Shown here: positions 16,537 through 25,234 of the stretch, piece by piece | Layout: the number at the start of each line of letters is the position of its first letter | Numbering within the stretch: position 1 is the stretch's first letter | From: HB2-32-21 sp003448675 | GTDB taxonomy: Bacteria > Pseudomonadota > Gammaproteobacteria > Pseudomonadales > Porticoccaceae | Length of the DNA: 64,000 nt | Direction of reading: 5' to 3' | Assembly: GCA_041584755.1 (NCBI GenBank) | Contig: JBFHDK010000003.1 | Span: 12,240-76,239, forward strand | Made by a program: the position numbers and the translations under genes | Notes under the pieces: model-generated | What the model saw: only the letters and a program-made list of their open reading frames with translations | Told to the model about the DNA's origin: nothing | The model's database searches: none

Positions 16537-19425
16537 TTAGCTTGCGGGCTTTAGTTTTTCGAGACCCTGGCAAAACCGCTGTGCCCACTCTGTTGTTGGG
16601 CGCAACGCAATAAATCGGTTGGTAATGTCGATGACAGTAGGCTGATCCTGAACCAGTTTACTACCGGGGCTTGTTACCAAGCGTTGCATTTGCAGTTCCA
16701 TACGGGACTGTTTGTCTTGATCGGGTGATTCCAGATCCGCCGCAATTTCCAGACTGATGCAGACTTTGCGAAAAGCGTCTTCCGGTGTCATTGCGGCGCC
16801 TTCCCGCCAGTAAGTTTCCAGGGCTTGAGGGTCGATGCCCGCAGGTAGCTCGTCGGGCGTTTGCCACAATTCAGTAGCCTTTTCTTGATCGCTGGCTCGT
16901 AGCGAGCATGCCTGTATTTTGTTGGTCAGACTACGCCATCGGGCTTTTTCCTGATTGCCGCGAAATGCGGTAATGATTTGTTCAGCGTTTGTTTCCAGTT
17001 CCAAAAATTGCTGGCGCAGACGCCCCTGGACTTTTGAGGGTAATTCAATGGCGTTGAATTCACCGGTCTGTTGCCGAATGTCGGTTAATAACTGCGCGGA
17101 CCGCTCTCCATCAAAAGCGTTGAGCGTATTGCGTGCCTGCATGAGCAAGGCTTCCGCCTGCTGGATTTTTCCATCTATTTCAGCGCGCCGTTGATTTTTC
17201 TGATCTTCAAGGCGTTTAAAAACGCCATCGCAGGCCTTGCGAAAAGATTGCCAGAGTTTGCGATCGACGCTTTTCGGCGTCAGACCAACGGTTTTCCATT
17301 GCGCTTGAAGGTGCTTGGCCTGCTCGATGGCATGATCCAGATCAGCCTCGCTAATCAGTGAGTCTGCCTGGTCTATCAGCTGTTCCTTGGCGTCAATATT
17401 GCGCTGGTATTCAGCTTTTAGGTGACCATAGATCCGGTCGCAAATTTTGTGCAGCGCGCGCCGGCTTTTTTGGTCGTCGGCCTTGTTTACGGGTGACAGT
17501 TCGTTAAACGCGGCGCGTGCCGCGTCCAGGGTTTGTTGTACCAGTGGCCAATCGGGCGTGGCTCCCGGCATCTCATTTGGTTTTGTAGATCCAGAGCCCA
17601 CTGTTACTGACGTCAGTTCGCCGTCTAGTTCCCGGGAGGACGCTTGATTGTCGGCGTAAGCGTCTGGCCAGGCGATGGATTGCTCGTAATCCCTCAATTG
17701 CGATACCAAATCCATACGCAGCCTATAGTTGGCTTTTCTAACGTCGGCTTGCTGCGCAAGGGCTTCGGCACAAGGTTCCCAGGCGCGATCTGACGCGACC
17801 TTGAATTGATCCCACAGGCTTTGTTCGCGACGCTTGTCGGGCAGTGAACCCAGTTGTTTCCACTGGTTTTGCAGGTTCTGAATTTGGCCTGCAAGCTCCT
17901 CGGGGTCGAGGCTGGAGTCGCACAGGGCTTCCATTTGTTGGCACAAACCCAGTTTTTTCGGCTCCAGGGCAAAACCTTTCCAGTCTTTAATTTCCTGTAG
18001 ACGGGCGTTGAGGCTGGTCAGCCGTTCTTCCGAATTGCCCCGCTGAATTGGGTCTATGGCCTTGAGGCTTTGCCGTATGCGATTGTAGGCGTTTTCCGCT
18101 TTTTTAATGGTGTTGGCTTCCAGTGCTGCTTCCAATTCATCGAGTTGTAATGACAATTGGGCGAGAAACTGCTTCTTCTGGCTGCGAAGCCGTTCGATGG
18201 TCTGTTTTAGTTGTTCATTTTGTTTGCTGAGCTGTTGTAATTGTTGCGGTTGCCGCGGTGTTTCGGTTTCAGGCCAGGGCAGTTTTTTCAATATGTCGGC
18301 GCCTGACCTCTCCAGCTGTTGTAAACGAACATAGTTTTTTACATCCACGGTCCTGGCTTCGGCCAGCCATTTATCTATTTCGGCTCGGGATTCAGATAAT
18401 TGTTTCAGGGTGCTGATTACCCGGCGCCACTGTCCGGAAAGACTTTGATAGCGTTTCACCTGATCGTTTGTTGGGCTGGTCGCTTGGTTGGCGTTCTGCC
18501 AGCGGCGACTGTTTTCCTCCAGTAAGGCAGTTAGCAGGTCTACACTGGATTCCGCATTACGTGCGGCGTCGGGGACATCCAGTTGCTCGAGTTCCAGGAT
18601 CAGGGTGGAAAATAATTTTTCAGCAGCATTGATTTCCTGCTGATGTCGTTGTTCCATTGCCCCGGTTTTAGCCAGGTTGGCCAGATGATCAGCGCCAATG
18701 GCCATAAAGTCCTGGAACTGGGTTTGCTGTATATCGCTCGCCGAGGCGCCAAAAGCCTGCCATTGCTGCTCAAGCCCGAGATAACGGTTGCGGTAATCGG
18801 GTGCATCTTTATTAAGACTAAGCTGGCGGGCAGCATCTATCAGATGGGTGATTCTTTTCTCTTGCTGTTCCCGGTGTTTTTCCTCGGCATCCCGTTGCTC
18901 TAGCTGTGATTTGCAGTAACGGTAGATGGTTTTGTCCTTCCCGCGGCTGGCGTCGGCCAGTTGTTTAAGCAACGTGCTCTGGTCTATACCTCTCGCCGCT
19001 AACATTCTGATTTTGGCTGATTCATGGGTTAGGGCGATTTCCAGGCGCTGGCCTTGGTCGGAAATTCTGTCGATAGCGCTGGCGATAATTTCCGGGTCGT
19101 CACTTAAGGCGGCAATGCGCGTGAGTATGTCGACCTGGTTGATGTTATTCATGGCTTCAGGCGCGGGTAAAAGTTGATTTAGCCGCTGCTGAATTGCCTG
19201 ATTGAGTAGTTTTTTGCTTAAGTCGCCGGGCTTATCGATCAAACCGTCGAGCGTATTGGAGTCCTCGATTCGAGCCAGAGCCAGGCTCTTGAGATCAGGC
19301 TCGGGGTCTTTGTACAGGATGTCTACCAGCTGTTGCCGATCAGTGAGCTGGCTAATGGCTTTTTTTCTGACTTCCGGGTTTTTATGTTGCCACCTGGGTT
19401 TGAAAAGAGAGCGTAGTGGCGACAT
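16537..19425 (-). CDS. DUF349 repeat protein
   Basis: A very long (962 aa), highly charged, Gln/Leu-rich, mostly helical protein with several DUF349 repeats, recognisable by W-K-x-L/V-G patterns (QWKTVGLTPKSVDRKLWQSF, QWKQLGSLPDKRREQSLWDQF). The N-terminus (FKPRWQHKNPEVRKKAISQL) looks HEAT-like and matches Pseudomonas homologues. No signal peptide or membrane segment is seen, so it is probably cytoplasmic. Family function is not established. The ATG at 19425 is preferred; a TTG at 19452 would add nine residues. Convergent with clpB. Confidence 0.85.
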   Translation of the reverse strand: MSPLRSLFKPRWQHKNPEVRKKAISQLTDRQQLVDILYKDPEPDLKSLALARIEDSNTLDGLIDKPGDLSKKLLNQAIQQRLNQLLPAPEAMNNINQVDILTRIAALSDDPEIIASAIDRISDQGQRLEIALTHESAKIRMLAARGIDQSTLLKQLADASRGKDKTIYRYCKSQLEQRDAEEKHREQQEKRITHLIDAARQLSLNKDAPDYRNRYLGLEQQWQAFGASASDIQQTQFQDFMAIGADHLANLAKTGAMEQRHQQEINAAEKLFSTLILELEQLDVPDAARNAESSVDLLTALLEENSRRWQNANQATSPTNDQVKRYQSLSGQWRRVISTLKQLSESRAEIDKWLAEARTVDVKNYVRLQQLERSGADILKKLPWPETETPRQPQQLQQLSKQNEQLKQTIERLRSQKKQFLAQLSLQLDELEAALEANTIKKAENAYNRIRQSLKAIDPIQRGNSEERLTSLNARLQEIKDWKGFALEPKKLGLCQQMEALCDSSLDPEELAGQIQNLQNQWKQLGSLPDKRREQSLWDQFKVASDRAWEPCAEALAQQADVRKANYRLRMDLVSQLRDYEQSIAWPDAYADNQASSRELDGELTSVTVGSGSTKPNEMPGATPDWPLVQQTLDAARAAFNELSPVNKADDQKSRRALHKICDRIYGHLKAEYQRNIDAKEQLIDQADSLISEADLDHAIEQAKHLQAQWKTVGLTPKSVDRKLWQSFRKACDGVFKRLEDQKNQRRAEIDGKIQQAEALLMQARNTLNAFDGERSAQLLTDIRQQTGEFNAIELPSKVQGRLRQQFLELETNAEQIITAFRGNQEKARWRSLTNKIQACSLRASDQEKATELWQTPDELPAGIDPQALETYWREGAAMTPEDAFRKVCISLEIAADLESPDQDKQSRMELQMQRLVTSPGSKLVQDQPTVIDITNRFIALRPTTEWAQRFCQGLEKLKPAS

Positions 19426-19551
19426 AAACTTAGTTCCGTTTTTTTCCGACAAAGATTGTTTTGGGGTAGTATCGGTGACGGTTATGTCGGCGTACAGAGT
19501 CAGGTTTCGCGCCTGGTTAGCTCATGTGCGCAAGGCCGGTTTCCCTTGTTT

Positions 19552-20037
19552 TTAGTCGCAGTTTTCTTCAATGCTTTTTGCGGTTTCTTCTTCCCTGGCT
19601 TTTTTCTCCTCGGGAGTCAGGTAGCGTAGCTCACCGGTATCTGGGTCATTAATGCGAACCCTGGCGCGTGTGCGTAGAATCTCGGCATTTTTTCGCGCAA
19701 TTTCACAGTTTTTCTTCCTTTGAGCCCGAATAGCCTTTTCTTTCTTTTTAGCTGCTTTTGTTTCTTCCGTGGATTTCTCGGGCTCCTTTTGGGGTTTGTT
19801 TGTTGTCTGAGCGGGAGCGGGCGGCTTGGTATTATCCTTCTCGACTTCATCCGTCGCCGGTTTGTGCTCGCCGGTTCTTACGTCAACTGTTTCACTTTCG
19901 TTTCCCTGCGGGGCCACTGCGCCGTAGTGCGTTACCCCGTTTTCATCCGTCCACTTATAAACCTTAGCCGCGAGCACGTCGCTGCTGAAAGCCAAGCCCA
20001 GCGCGGTCGCAAACAATATAATCATTGGTATCTTCAT
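19552..20037 (-). CDS. DUF4124 secreted protein
   Basis: A 161-residue exported protein with a signal peptide (MKIPMIILFATALGLAFSS, cleavage near VLAA) and a DUF4124 domain (KVYKWTDENGVTHYGAVAPQG). The tail is Lys/Glu-rich, low-complexity and probably coiled (KSTEETKAAKKKEKAIRAQRK). It ends with a conserved-looking NCEIARKNAEILRTRARVRI segment containing one of two Cys, the other being in the last residues (EENCD). GGAG eight bases before the ATG at 20037 fixes the start. Function of the family is unknown; the location is presumably the periplasm. Confidence 0.8.
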   Translation of the reverse strand: MKIPMIILFATALGLAFSSDVLAAKVYKWTDENGVTHYGAVAPQGNESETVDVRTGEHKPATDEVEKDNTKPPAPAQTTNKPQKEPEKSTEETKAAKKKEKAIRAQRKKNCEIARKNAEILRTRARVRINDPDTGELRYLTPEEKKAREEETAKSIEENCD

Positions 20038-20158
20038 GGTTGACGCTCCATGTGAAATCCTGGTCCCCAAATACTAGCGGCATTTCAATCCAAAATATGT
20101 GGTCGAGCCGACAGTAAGCGATTCTAAGTCAAGTTCACGACCGGATGGTAGCTGTCCG

Positions 20159-20187
20159 TTGACTAAAACGCGAGGAAGGTATAGTCT
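20159..20187 (+). promoter_or_regulatory. Candidate sigma-70 promoter of ilvB operon
   Basis: TTGACT (20159-20164), a 17-nt spacer and TAGTCT (20182-20187) are spaced ideally. The orientation matches ilvB. This would give an unusually long leader of about 270 nt. Confidence 0.45.
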
Positions 20188-20465
20188 GCGCCTCCCGATA
20201 AGCGCGAGGGCTAGCCCTATGCGCGACAACGCTCGAAAACCGGCAGCCACCGGTTGTTTGGGCATAAACCAGATGGGCGAAAACAGCGCTCCATGGTCAT
20301 CTGCAAAAAGCGGCGTTTACCCACGGCGCGAAGGGTAGTCTCTATCAAAAGTGTGTGGACTACCGATGCTCTCACAGGCGAGCCTGTTGCGATGTCTCAG
20401 CGTTGTTTGATCCCGTCACTAGATAGCCGACGCGGTAAACAGTCGGTCAAGCTGAGGTAGAACTC
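20188..20465 (+). promoter_or_regulatory. Structured 5' leader region before ilvB
   Basis: No gene is recognised between the DUF4124 start and ilvB. The leader holds three perfect inverted repeats: AACCGG/CCGGTT (20238-20255), GGTAGTC/GACTACC (20334-20364) and ACAGGC-GA-GCCTGT (20374-20387). No Ile/Val/Leu-rich short peptide was found, so classical attenuation is not supported. The repeats could form leader RNA structures or be protein sites. Confidence 0.35.
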
Positions 20466-22202
20466 GTGGAAAATCTTTCCGGCGGTGAAATCCTGGTTCG
20501 TGCGCTTAAAGATGCGGGCGTCAGGCATCTGTGGGGCTATCCCGGTGGGGCGGCTCTGCATATTTACGATGCCATCTTCAAACAGGATGAAGTCAAACAT
20601 ATATTGATGCGCCATGAGCAGGCGGCGGTTCATGCTGCCGACGCCTATGCGCGAGCTACTGGTGAGGTGGGTGCAGCGCTGGTGACTTCTGGTCCCGGCG
20701 CGACCAATGCCATTACCGGCATCGCAACTGCCTATATGGACTCCATTCCTCTGGTGGTGATCTCCGGGCAGGTGCCCCAGGAAAAAATTGGCGAGGACGC
20801 TTTTCAGGAAACCGATATGATCGGTATTTCCCGGCCTGTGGTTAAGCACAGCTTTCTGGTGAAAAATCAGGAAGATATTGCCGAGACACTCGCCAAGGCT
20901 TTTTATATTGCCGCCAGTGGTCGCCCAGGCCCGGTGGTGGTGGATGTGCCCAAGGACGTTACCGACCCTAACGTACAGGTGCCTTACAAGTATCCAGAAA
21001 AAATCAAAATCCGTTCCTATCAGCCTGCGCTGCGTGGCCACTCAGGACAGATTAAACGTGCGGTTAAACTGCTATTGTCGGCAAAACGACCGGTGATTTA
21101 TAGCGGTGGTGGTGTTGTTATGGGCAATGCGTCGGAGGCGCTGACGAACCTTGCCAGGTTGCTTAATTACCCCGTCACTAACACGCTTATGGGGCTGGGC
21201 GGTTTTCCCGGTTCTGATCAACAGTTTCTGGGCATGCTGGGTATGCACGGCACCTTTGAGGCTAATACCGCCATGCATCATGCCGATGTTATTCTTGCCG
21301 TTGGCGCCCGTTTTGACGACCGGGTGACCAACACGCCGGACAAGTTTTGTCCCTCGGCCAAGATCATTCATATTGATGTGGACCCTTCATCCATCAGCAA
21401 AACGGTGCCGGTGGACATTCCCATTGTTGGCCCCTGCGACGTGGTGTTGGCGGATATGCTGACCCTGATAGAAGCTGGCAAGGACAGGCCCGACAGTGAT
21501 GCCATCAGCGAGTGGTGGCAGCAGATCGATGGTTGGCGCGAGCGCTATGGCCTTTACACCCGACCGCGTTATGAGCCCAGTGATGGCAAGCTGATTAAAC
21601 CCCAGGATGCCATCAAGGCCCTCTATAAGGTCACCGAAGGTCAAGCGTACATTACTTCGGATGTGGGCCAGCACCAGATGTTCGCCGCCCAGTACTATCT
21701 GTTTGACAAGCCCCGTCAGTGGTTTAACTCTGGCGGCCTCGGCACCATGGGCTATGGCCTGCCGGCGGCGATGGGTGTGCAGATGGCCTTCCCTGATGCC
21801 CCGGTGGCCTGTGTCACGGGAGAGGGCAGCATCCAGATGTGTATTCAGGAGCTATCCGCCTGTACCCAGCACCAGTTGCCGGTGAAGATTATAATTCTCA
21901 ACAATCAGGCTTTGGGAATGGTTAAGCAGTGGCAGGATATGCAATACGGCAGCCGTTACTCTCATGTGCTCTATGAAGACTCCCTGCCAGATTTCGTCAA
22001 GCTGGCGGAATCTTACGGCCATATCGGTATGCGGGTGGAGCACCTGGACGAGCTGGAATCGGGACTGGAGGAATGTTTCAGTCATAAGGATCGGGTGGTG
22101 ATTCTGGATATCAGCGTCGATGAGGCCGAGCACGTCTATCCGATGCTGATTGCGCCCGGCTCCATGCGGGACATGTGGCTCAACAAAACGGAGCGCACCT
22201 GA
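20466..22202 (+). CDS. ilvB: Acetolactate synthase large subunit
   Basis: The 578-residue ThDP/FAD enzyme condenses pyruvate with pyruvate or 2-ketobutyrate, the first common step of Val/Leu/Ile synthesis. The activating Glu is in RHEQAAVHAADAYARATG, FAD-binding segments lie in the middle, and the C-terminal ThDP/Mg motif runs from TGEGSIQMCIQEL to LNNQALGMVKQW. The motif opens GEG rather than GDG, as I recall for Pseudomonas orthologues. GTG start at 20466, weak AGG ahead. The stop overlaps the start of ilvH by one base (TGATG), so the two subunits are coupled. Confidence 0.95.
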   Translation: MENLSGGEILVRALKDAGVRHLWGYPGGAALHIYDAIFKQDEVKHILMRHEQAAVHAADAYARATGEVGAALVTSGPGATNAITGIATAYMDSIPLVVISGQVPQEKIGEDAFQETDMIGISRPVVKHSFLVKNQEDIAETLAKAFYIAASGRPGPVVVDVPKDVTDPNVQVPYKYPEKIKIRSYQPALRGHSGQIKRAVKLLLSAKRPVIYSGGGVVMGNASEALTNLARLLNYPVTNTLMGLGGFPGSDQQFLGMLGMHGTFEANTAMHHADVILAVGARFDDRVTNTPDKFCPSAKIIHIDVDPSSISKTVPVDIPIVGPCDVVLADMLTLIEAGKDRPDSDAISEWWQQIDGWRERYGLYTRPRYEPSDGKLIKPQDAIKALYKVTEGQAYITSDVGQHQMFAAQYYLFDKPRQWFNSGGLGTMGYGLPAAMGVQMAFPDAPVACVTGEGSIQMCIQELSACTQHQLPVKIIILNNQALGMVKQWQDMQYGSRYSHVLYEDSLPDFVKLAESYGHIGMRVEHLDELESGLEECFSHKDRVVILDISVDEAEHVYPMLIAPGSMRDMWLNKTERT

Positions 22203-22693
22203 TGAGAAGAATCATTTCAGTGTTGCTGGAAAACCAGGCCGGTTCCTTGTCGCGGGTGGTGGGGTTGTTTTCCCAGCGCGGATACAATATCGACTCACTG
22301 ACAGTTGCTCCTACCGAGGACCCGACCCTGTCGCGCCTAACCTTGACTACCACGGGAGACGATTTTGTTATCCAGCAGGTGACCAAGCAGCTGAACAAGC
22401 TGGTGGACGTGGTGAAAGTGCAGGACCTCACCGAGGGCGCTCACATCGAGCGGGAGTTGATGCTGTTGAAGGTGCGCGCTGAAGGGGCTGATAGGGAAGA
22501 GATCAAGCGCTGCGTGGACATCTTCCGCGGTCAAATTGTCGATGTTGGTCCCACCACCTATGTGGTGCAGATTACCGGTAATAGCGGCAAACTGGATTCT
22601 TTTATCGAGGCCCTGGGTGATGCGGTTATCCTTGAGACTGTACGCACCGGGGTTTCAGGCATTGGCCGGGGAGAGAAAGCGCTGCGGCTATGA
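22202..22693 (+). CDS. ilvH: Acetolactate synthase small (regulatory) subunit
   Basis: A 163-residue regulatory subunit with an N-terminal ACT domain (RRIISVLLENQAGSLSRVVG, GYNIDSLTVAPTEDPTLSR) that binds the feedback inhibitor valine, and a C-terminal domain (GADREEIKRCVDIFRGQIVDVG). Length equals the family standard. The start at 22202 shares one base with the ilvB stop; an earlier in-frame ATG at 22175 lies inside ilvB and is not used here. Partner of the large subunit upstream. Confidence 0.95.
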   Translation: MRRIISVLLENQAGSLSRVVGLFSQRGYNIDSLTVAPTEDPTLSRLTLTTTGDDFVIQQVTKQLNKLVDVVKVQDLTEGAHIERELMLLKVRAEGADREEIKRCVDIFRGQIVDVGPTTYVVQITGNSGKLDSFIEALGDAVILETVRTGVSGIGRGEKALRL

Positions 22694-22795
22694 TGGCGGG
22701 CTACCCTTGTGGTGGTTAACAAGCGAGTTTTTAAATAAACAGAAAATTTCTAGGGGGCGCAGGCCCGGAACTTAAACCAACCAGGTGGAAAAAAC

Positions 22796-23815
22796 ATGCA
22801 GGTTTATTACGACAAAGATTGTGATGTCTCCATTATCAAGAACAAGACCGTGGCCATTGTCGGCTATGGCTCCCAGGGCCATGCCCACGCGCTGAACCTG
22901 CGGGATTCCGGGGTGGAAAACGTTATTGTTGCGTTGCGCAAGGGTTCTTCGTCGGTGGCCAAAGCCGAAGGCGAGGGCCTCAAGGTAATGGACATTGGTG
23001 AGGCGGTTGGTCAGGCGGACGTGGTCATGATACTGGCGCCGGACGAGCATCAAAAAGCCATCTACTATGGCGAGGTGGAGCCCAATCTGAAGCAAGGTGC
23101 GGCGTTGGCTTTTGCTCACGGCCTGAATATCCACTTTCAGATGATTGAGCCTCGCGCTGATCTCGACGTCATCATGATCGCCCCGAAAGGCCCGGGCCAC
23201 ACAGGACGCAGCACCTATCAGGAAGGGGGTGGCGTACCTTCACTGATCGCTGTTTACCAGGATGCCAGTGGCCAGGCCAAGGACATTGCCCTGTCCTACG
23301 CGTCGGCCAATGGTGGCGGTCGTTCCGGCATTATCGAAACCAATTTCCGTGAAGAGACCGAGACCGATCTGTTCGGTGAACAGGCGGTATTGTGCGGTGG
23401 CGCCACAGCGCTGGTGCAGGCCGGTTTTGAAACCCTGGTGGAAGCGGGCTACGCGCCGGAAATGGCTTACTTTGAGTGTCTTCACGAATTAAAGTTGATC
23501 GTTGACCTGATGTATCAGGGCGGTATCGCCGATATGCGTTACTCCATTTCCAACACCGCCGAGTATGGTGACTATACCAGTGGACCGCGGGTCATCACCG
23601 AGGAGACCAAGGCGGAAATGAAACGCATTCTGGATGATATTCAGACGGGCAAATTTGCTCGGGAGTTTATTCTCGACAACCAGGCCGGCAACCCGGTGTT
23701 GAAAGCCCGTCGCCGCCGGTCTGCCGAGCATCCTATCGAGGAAGTAGGCGCCCGTTTGCGCGCCATGATGCCCTGGATTGGCGCCAACAAAATTATCGAT
23801 AAGTCCCGCAACTGA
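22796..23815 (+). CDS. ilvC: Ketol-acid reductoisomerase (class I)
   Basis: IlvC (339 aa, short class I form) isomerises and reduces acetohydroxy acids using Mg2+ and NADPH. The Rossmann motif GYGSQGHAHALNLRDSG, the APKGPGHT segment, and the Mg-binding EETETDLFGEQAVLCGG and ECLHELKLIVDLMYQGG blocks are all present. It follows ilvH after about 100 bp with a GGTGG ribosome-binding site, and probably belongs to the same operon. A strong terminator follows. Confidence 0.97.
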   Translation: MQVYYDKDCDVSIIKNKTVAIVGYGSQGHAHALNLRDSGVENVIVALRKGSSSVAKAEGEGLKVMDIGEAVGQADVVMILAPDEHQKAIYYGEVEPNLKQGAALAFAHGLNIHFQMIEPRADLDVIMIAPKGPGHTGRSTYQEGGGVPSLIAVYQDASGQAKDIALSYASANGGGRSGIIETNFREETETDLFGEQAVLCGGATALVQAGFETLVEAGYAPEMAYFECLHELKLIVDLMYQGGIADMRYSISNTAEYGDYTSGPRVITEETKAEMKRILDDIQTGKFAREFILDNQAGNPVLKARRRRSAEHPIEEVGARLRAMMPWIGANKIIDKSRN

Positions 23816-23866
23816 TCGGTCATTTTCTAGCATGCCGCTGTTTTAACAGCAGCGGTGTAGACTCCT

Positions 23867-23893
23867 AACGGCAGGCCTGGGCCTGCCGTTTCG
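23867..23893 (+). terminator. Rho-independent terminator after ilvC
   Basis: A perfect 10-bp stem (AACGGCAGGC/GCCTGCCGTT) with a 4-nt loop is followed by a short T-run. It separates the ilv genes from pssA. Confidence 0.8.
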
Positions 23894-23931
23894 CGTTATA
23901 CTGGGCCTGTTAATCCCCTTGGTGTAAAGCG

Positions 23932-24747
23932 ATGAATAATGGCGCAGAGCAGGATCAGGACAAGCAAAACCTGTTCGCTGTGGTCAGCAGTGAAGATTCC
24001 GAAGAGCCCGAATTCGAGGAATTATCCGGCCCGGTAAAAAAGCGGCGGGGCATCTATCTGTTACCCAACCTATTGACCACGGGCGCCATGTTCGGCGGTT
24101 TCTATGCCATCCTGGCGGCCATGAACGGCAAGTTCGAGGCCGCGGCCGTGGCGATTTTCGTTGCCATGCTCTTTGATGGGCTCGATGGCCGGGTAGCGCG
24201 CATGACCCATACCGAGAGTGATTTCGGCGTTCAGTACGATAGCCTATCCGACATGGTCTCCTTTGGCGTGGCGCCGGCAGTGGTGTCTTTCAGCTGGATG
24301 CTCTATACCCTCGGCAAATTGGGCTGGGCAGGGGCTTTTATCTATGCATCCTGCGCGGCATTGCGCCTGGCGCGCTTCAATACCCAGGTGGGTACCGCCG
24401 ATAGTCGTTTTTTCAGTGGTTTGGCCAGCCCGGCGGCCGCGGGGCTGGTGGCTGCCATGGTGTGGACCGGCTACGACGCTGAGCCCTCCCGTTCACTGGC
24501 GCTGATGGCCTTGTTTGTGACCGCAATTGCTGGTTTGTTGATGGTCGCGCCGTTACGCTATTCCAGCATGAAAGGCGTGGACTTTCGCGGCAGGGTGCCT
24601 TTTGTGGCGATTTTCGCCATCGTTATGGTGGTGTCCATTATTCTGATCGACCCGCCGCGTATGTTGCTGGCGATGGCCGTGATGTACGCTTTATCCGGGC
24701 CGCTGGTATGGTGCTGGCGACGCTTTAGAAAGCCCGTCGAGGGATAG
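23932..24747 (+). CDS. pssA: CDP-diacylglycerol-serine O-phosphatidyltransferase
   Basis: A membrane-embedded CDP-alcohol phosphotransferase of 271 aa. The signature DG-x2-AR-x8-G-x3-D-x3-D is visible as DGLDGRVARMTHTESDFG followed by YDSLSDMVSFG. An acidic cytoplasmic N-terminus of about 40 residues is followed by six or so hydrophobic helices. It makes phosphatidylserine, the precursor of phosphatidylethanolamine. The ilvC-pssA-leuA order resembles that in Pseudomonas-type genomes. Confidence 0.93.
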   Translation: MNNGAEQDQDKQNLFAVVSSEDSEEPEFEELSGPVKKRRGIYLLPNLLTTGAMFGGFYAILAAMNGKFEAAAVAIFVAMLFDGLDGRVARMTHTESDFGVQYDSLSDMVSFGVAPAVVSFSWMLYTLGKLGWAGAFIYASCAALRLARFNTQVGTADSRFFSGLASPAAAGLVAAMVWTGYDAEPSRSLALMALFVTAIAGLLMVAPLRYSSMKGVDFRGRVPFVAIFAIVMVVSIILIDPPRMLLAMAVMYALSGPLVWCWRRFRKPVEG

Positions 24748-24960
24748 ATGCCGTTTGGATAAGGTCGGATTTCCCTGTGGCAGGTTGCACGGCTATCGTT
24801 AAAAGTCGGATGGAGACTTGGCAGAATCATAATAATCTGCTTGAATAGCCACCTGAGCGCGGTTTTTCGTTTTAGCCCCGAAAAAGGCTTAAAAATAGAA
24901 ATATCACTGCGAGAAATTCAGGTTTAGATCCACATATTAGGTTCAAGTAACAGCACGACC
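24748..24960 (+). promoter_or_regulatory. pssA-leuA intergenic, upstream part
   Basis: No gene is seen. An inverted repeat TTTTTCG/CGAAAAA (24863-24885) lies in an AT-rich stretch and may be a pssA terminator or promoter-proximal site. The leuA-leader promoter must lie here, but no convincing -35/-10 pair was identified. Confidence 0.35.
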
Positions 24961-25056
24961 ATGAATATCGACCCGATCACAACAAGCAGCTTATCGCGCC
25001 CTTACTTCGCGATCGCGCTGCTGCTTGCTGCGGGCCTGCTACGCCTCCTGCCCTGA
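24961..25056 (+). CDS. leuL: leuA leader peptide (31 aa, Leu-rich)
   Basis: A short frame, ATG to TGA, encodes 31 residues: MNIDPITTSSLSRPYFAIAL, then LLAAGLLRLLP. Eight Leu codons fall in the last 12 positions, including a triple. The frame ends about 180 bp before leuA and on its strand. A peptide rich in the end-product amino acid just ahead of its biosynthetic gene is the hallmark of ribosome-mediated transcription attenuation. A small stem (TGCCC/GGGCA, 25049-25062) overlaps its stop codon and is followed by T-rich sequence. Function is inferred; translation is unproven. Confidence 0.7.
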   Translation: MNIDPITTSSLSRPYFAIALLLAAGLLRLLP

Positions 25057-25078
25057 GGGGCATTCTACTTTCTTTCCA
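25049..25078 (+). terminator. Possible attenuator hairpin at end of leader peptide
   Basis: TGCCC-TGAG-GGGCA forms a 5-bp stem directly at the leader stop codon, followed by a T/C-rich run (TTCTACTTTCTTTCC). A second stem, AATCCACC/GGTGGGTT (25199-25217), lies just before the leuA ribosome-binding site. Which of them is a terminator, antiterminator or translation control element is unresolved. Confidence 0.3.
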
Positions 25079-25234
25079 TTCAAACTGTTTTTGTTTCCCT
25101 GATCCGGGCGTTCTCCACGCGGGCGTAGACTGGTGAGGGATATTTAAGTGGCGAGTTGCCTCTGTTAAGGCTAACTTTCCTACTCAGTTCCATTAAAATA
25201 ATCCACCTGTGGTGGGTTAATTCGGAGTCAGAAC

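Noticed and set aside
15623..16588. Minus-strand open frame (321 codons) inside clpB
   Set aside because: Antisense to ClpB NBD2; no ribosome-binding site or recognisable domain.
20218..20338. Short frame MRDNARKPAATG... before ilvB as a leader peptide
   Set aside because: No run of Ile, Val or Leu codons; its overlap with inverted repeats looks incidental.
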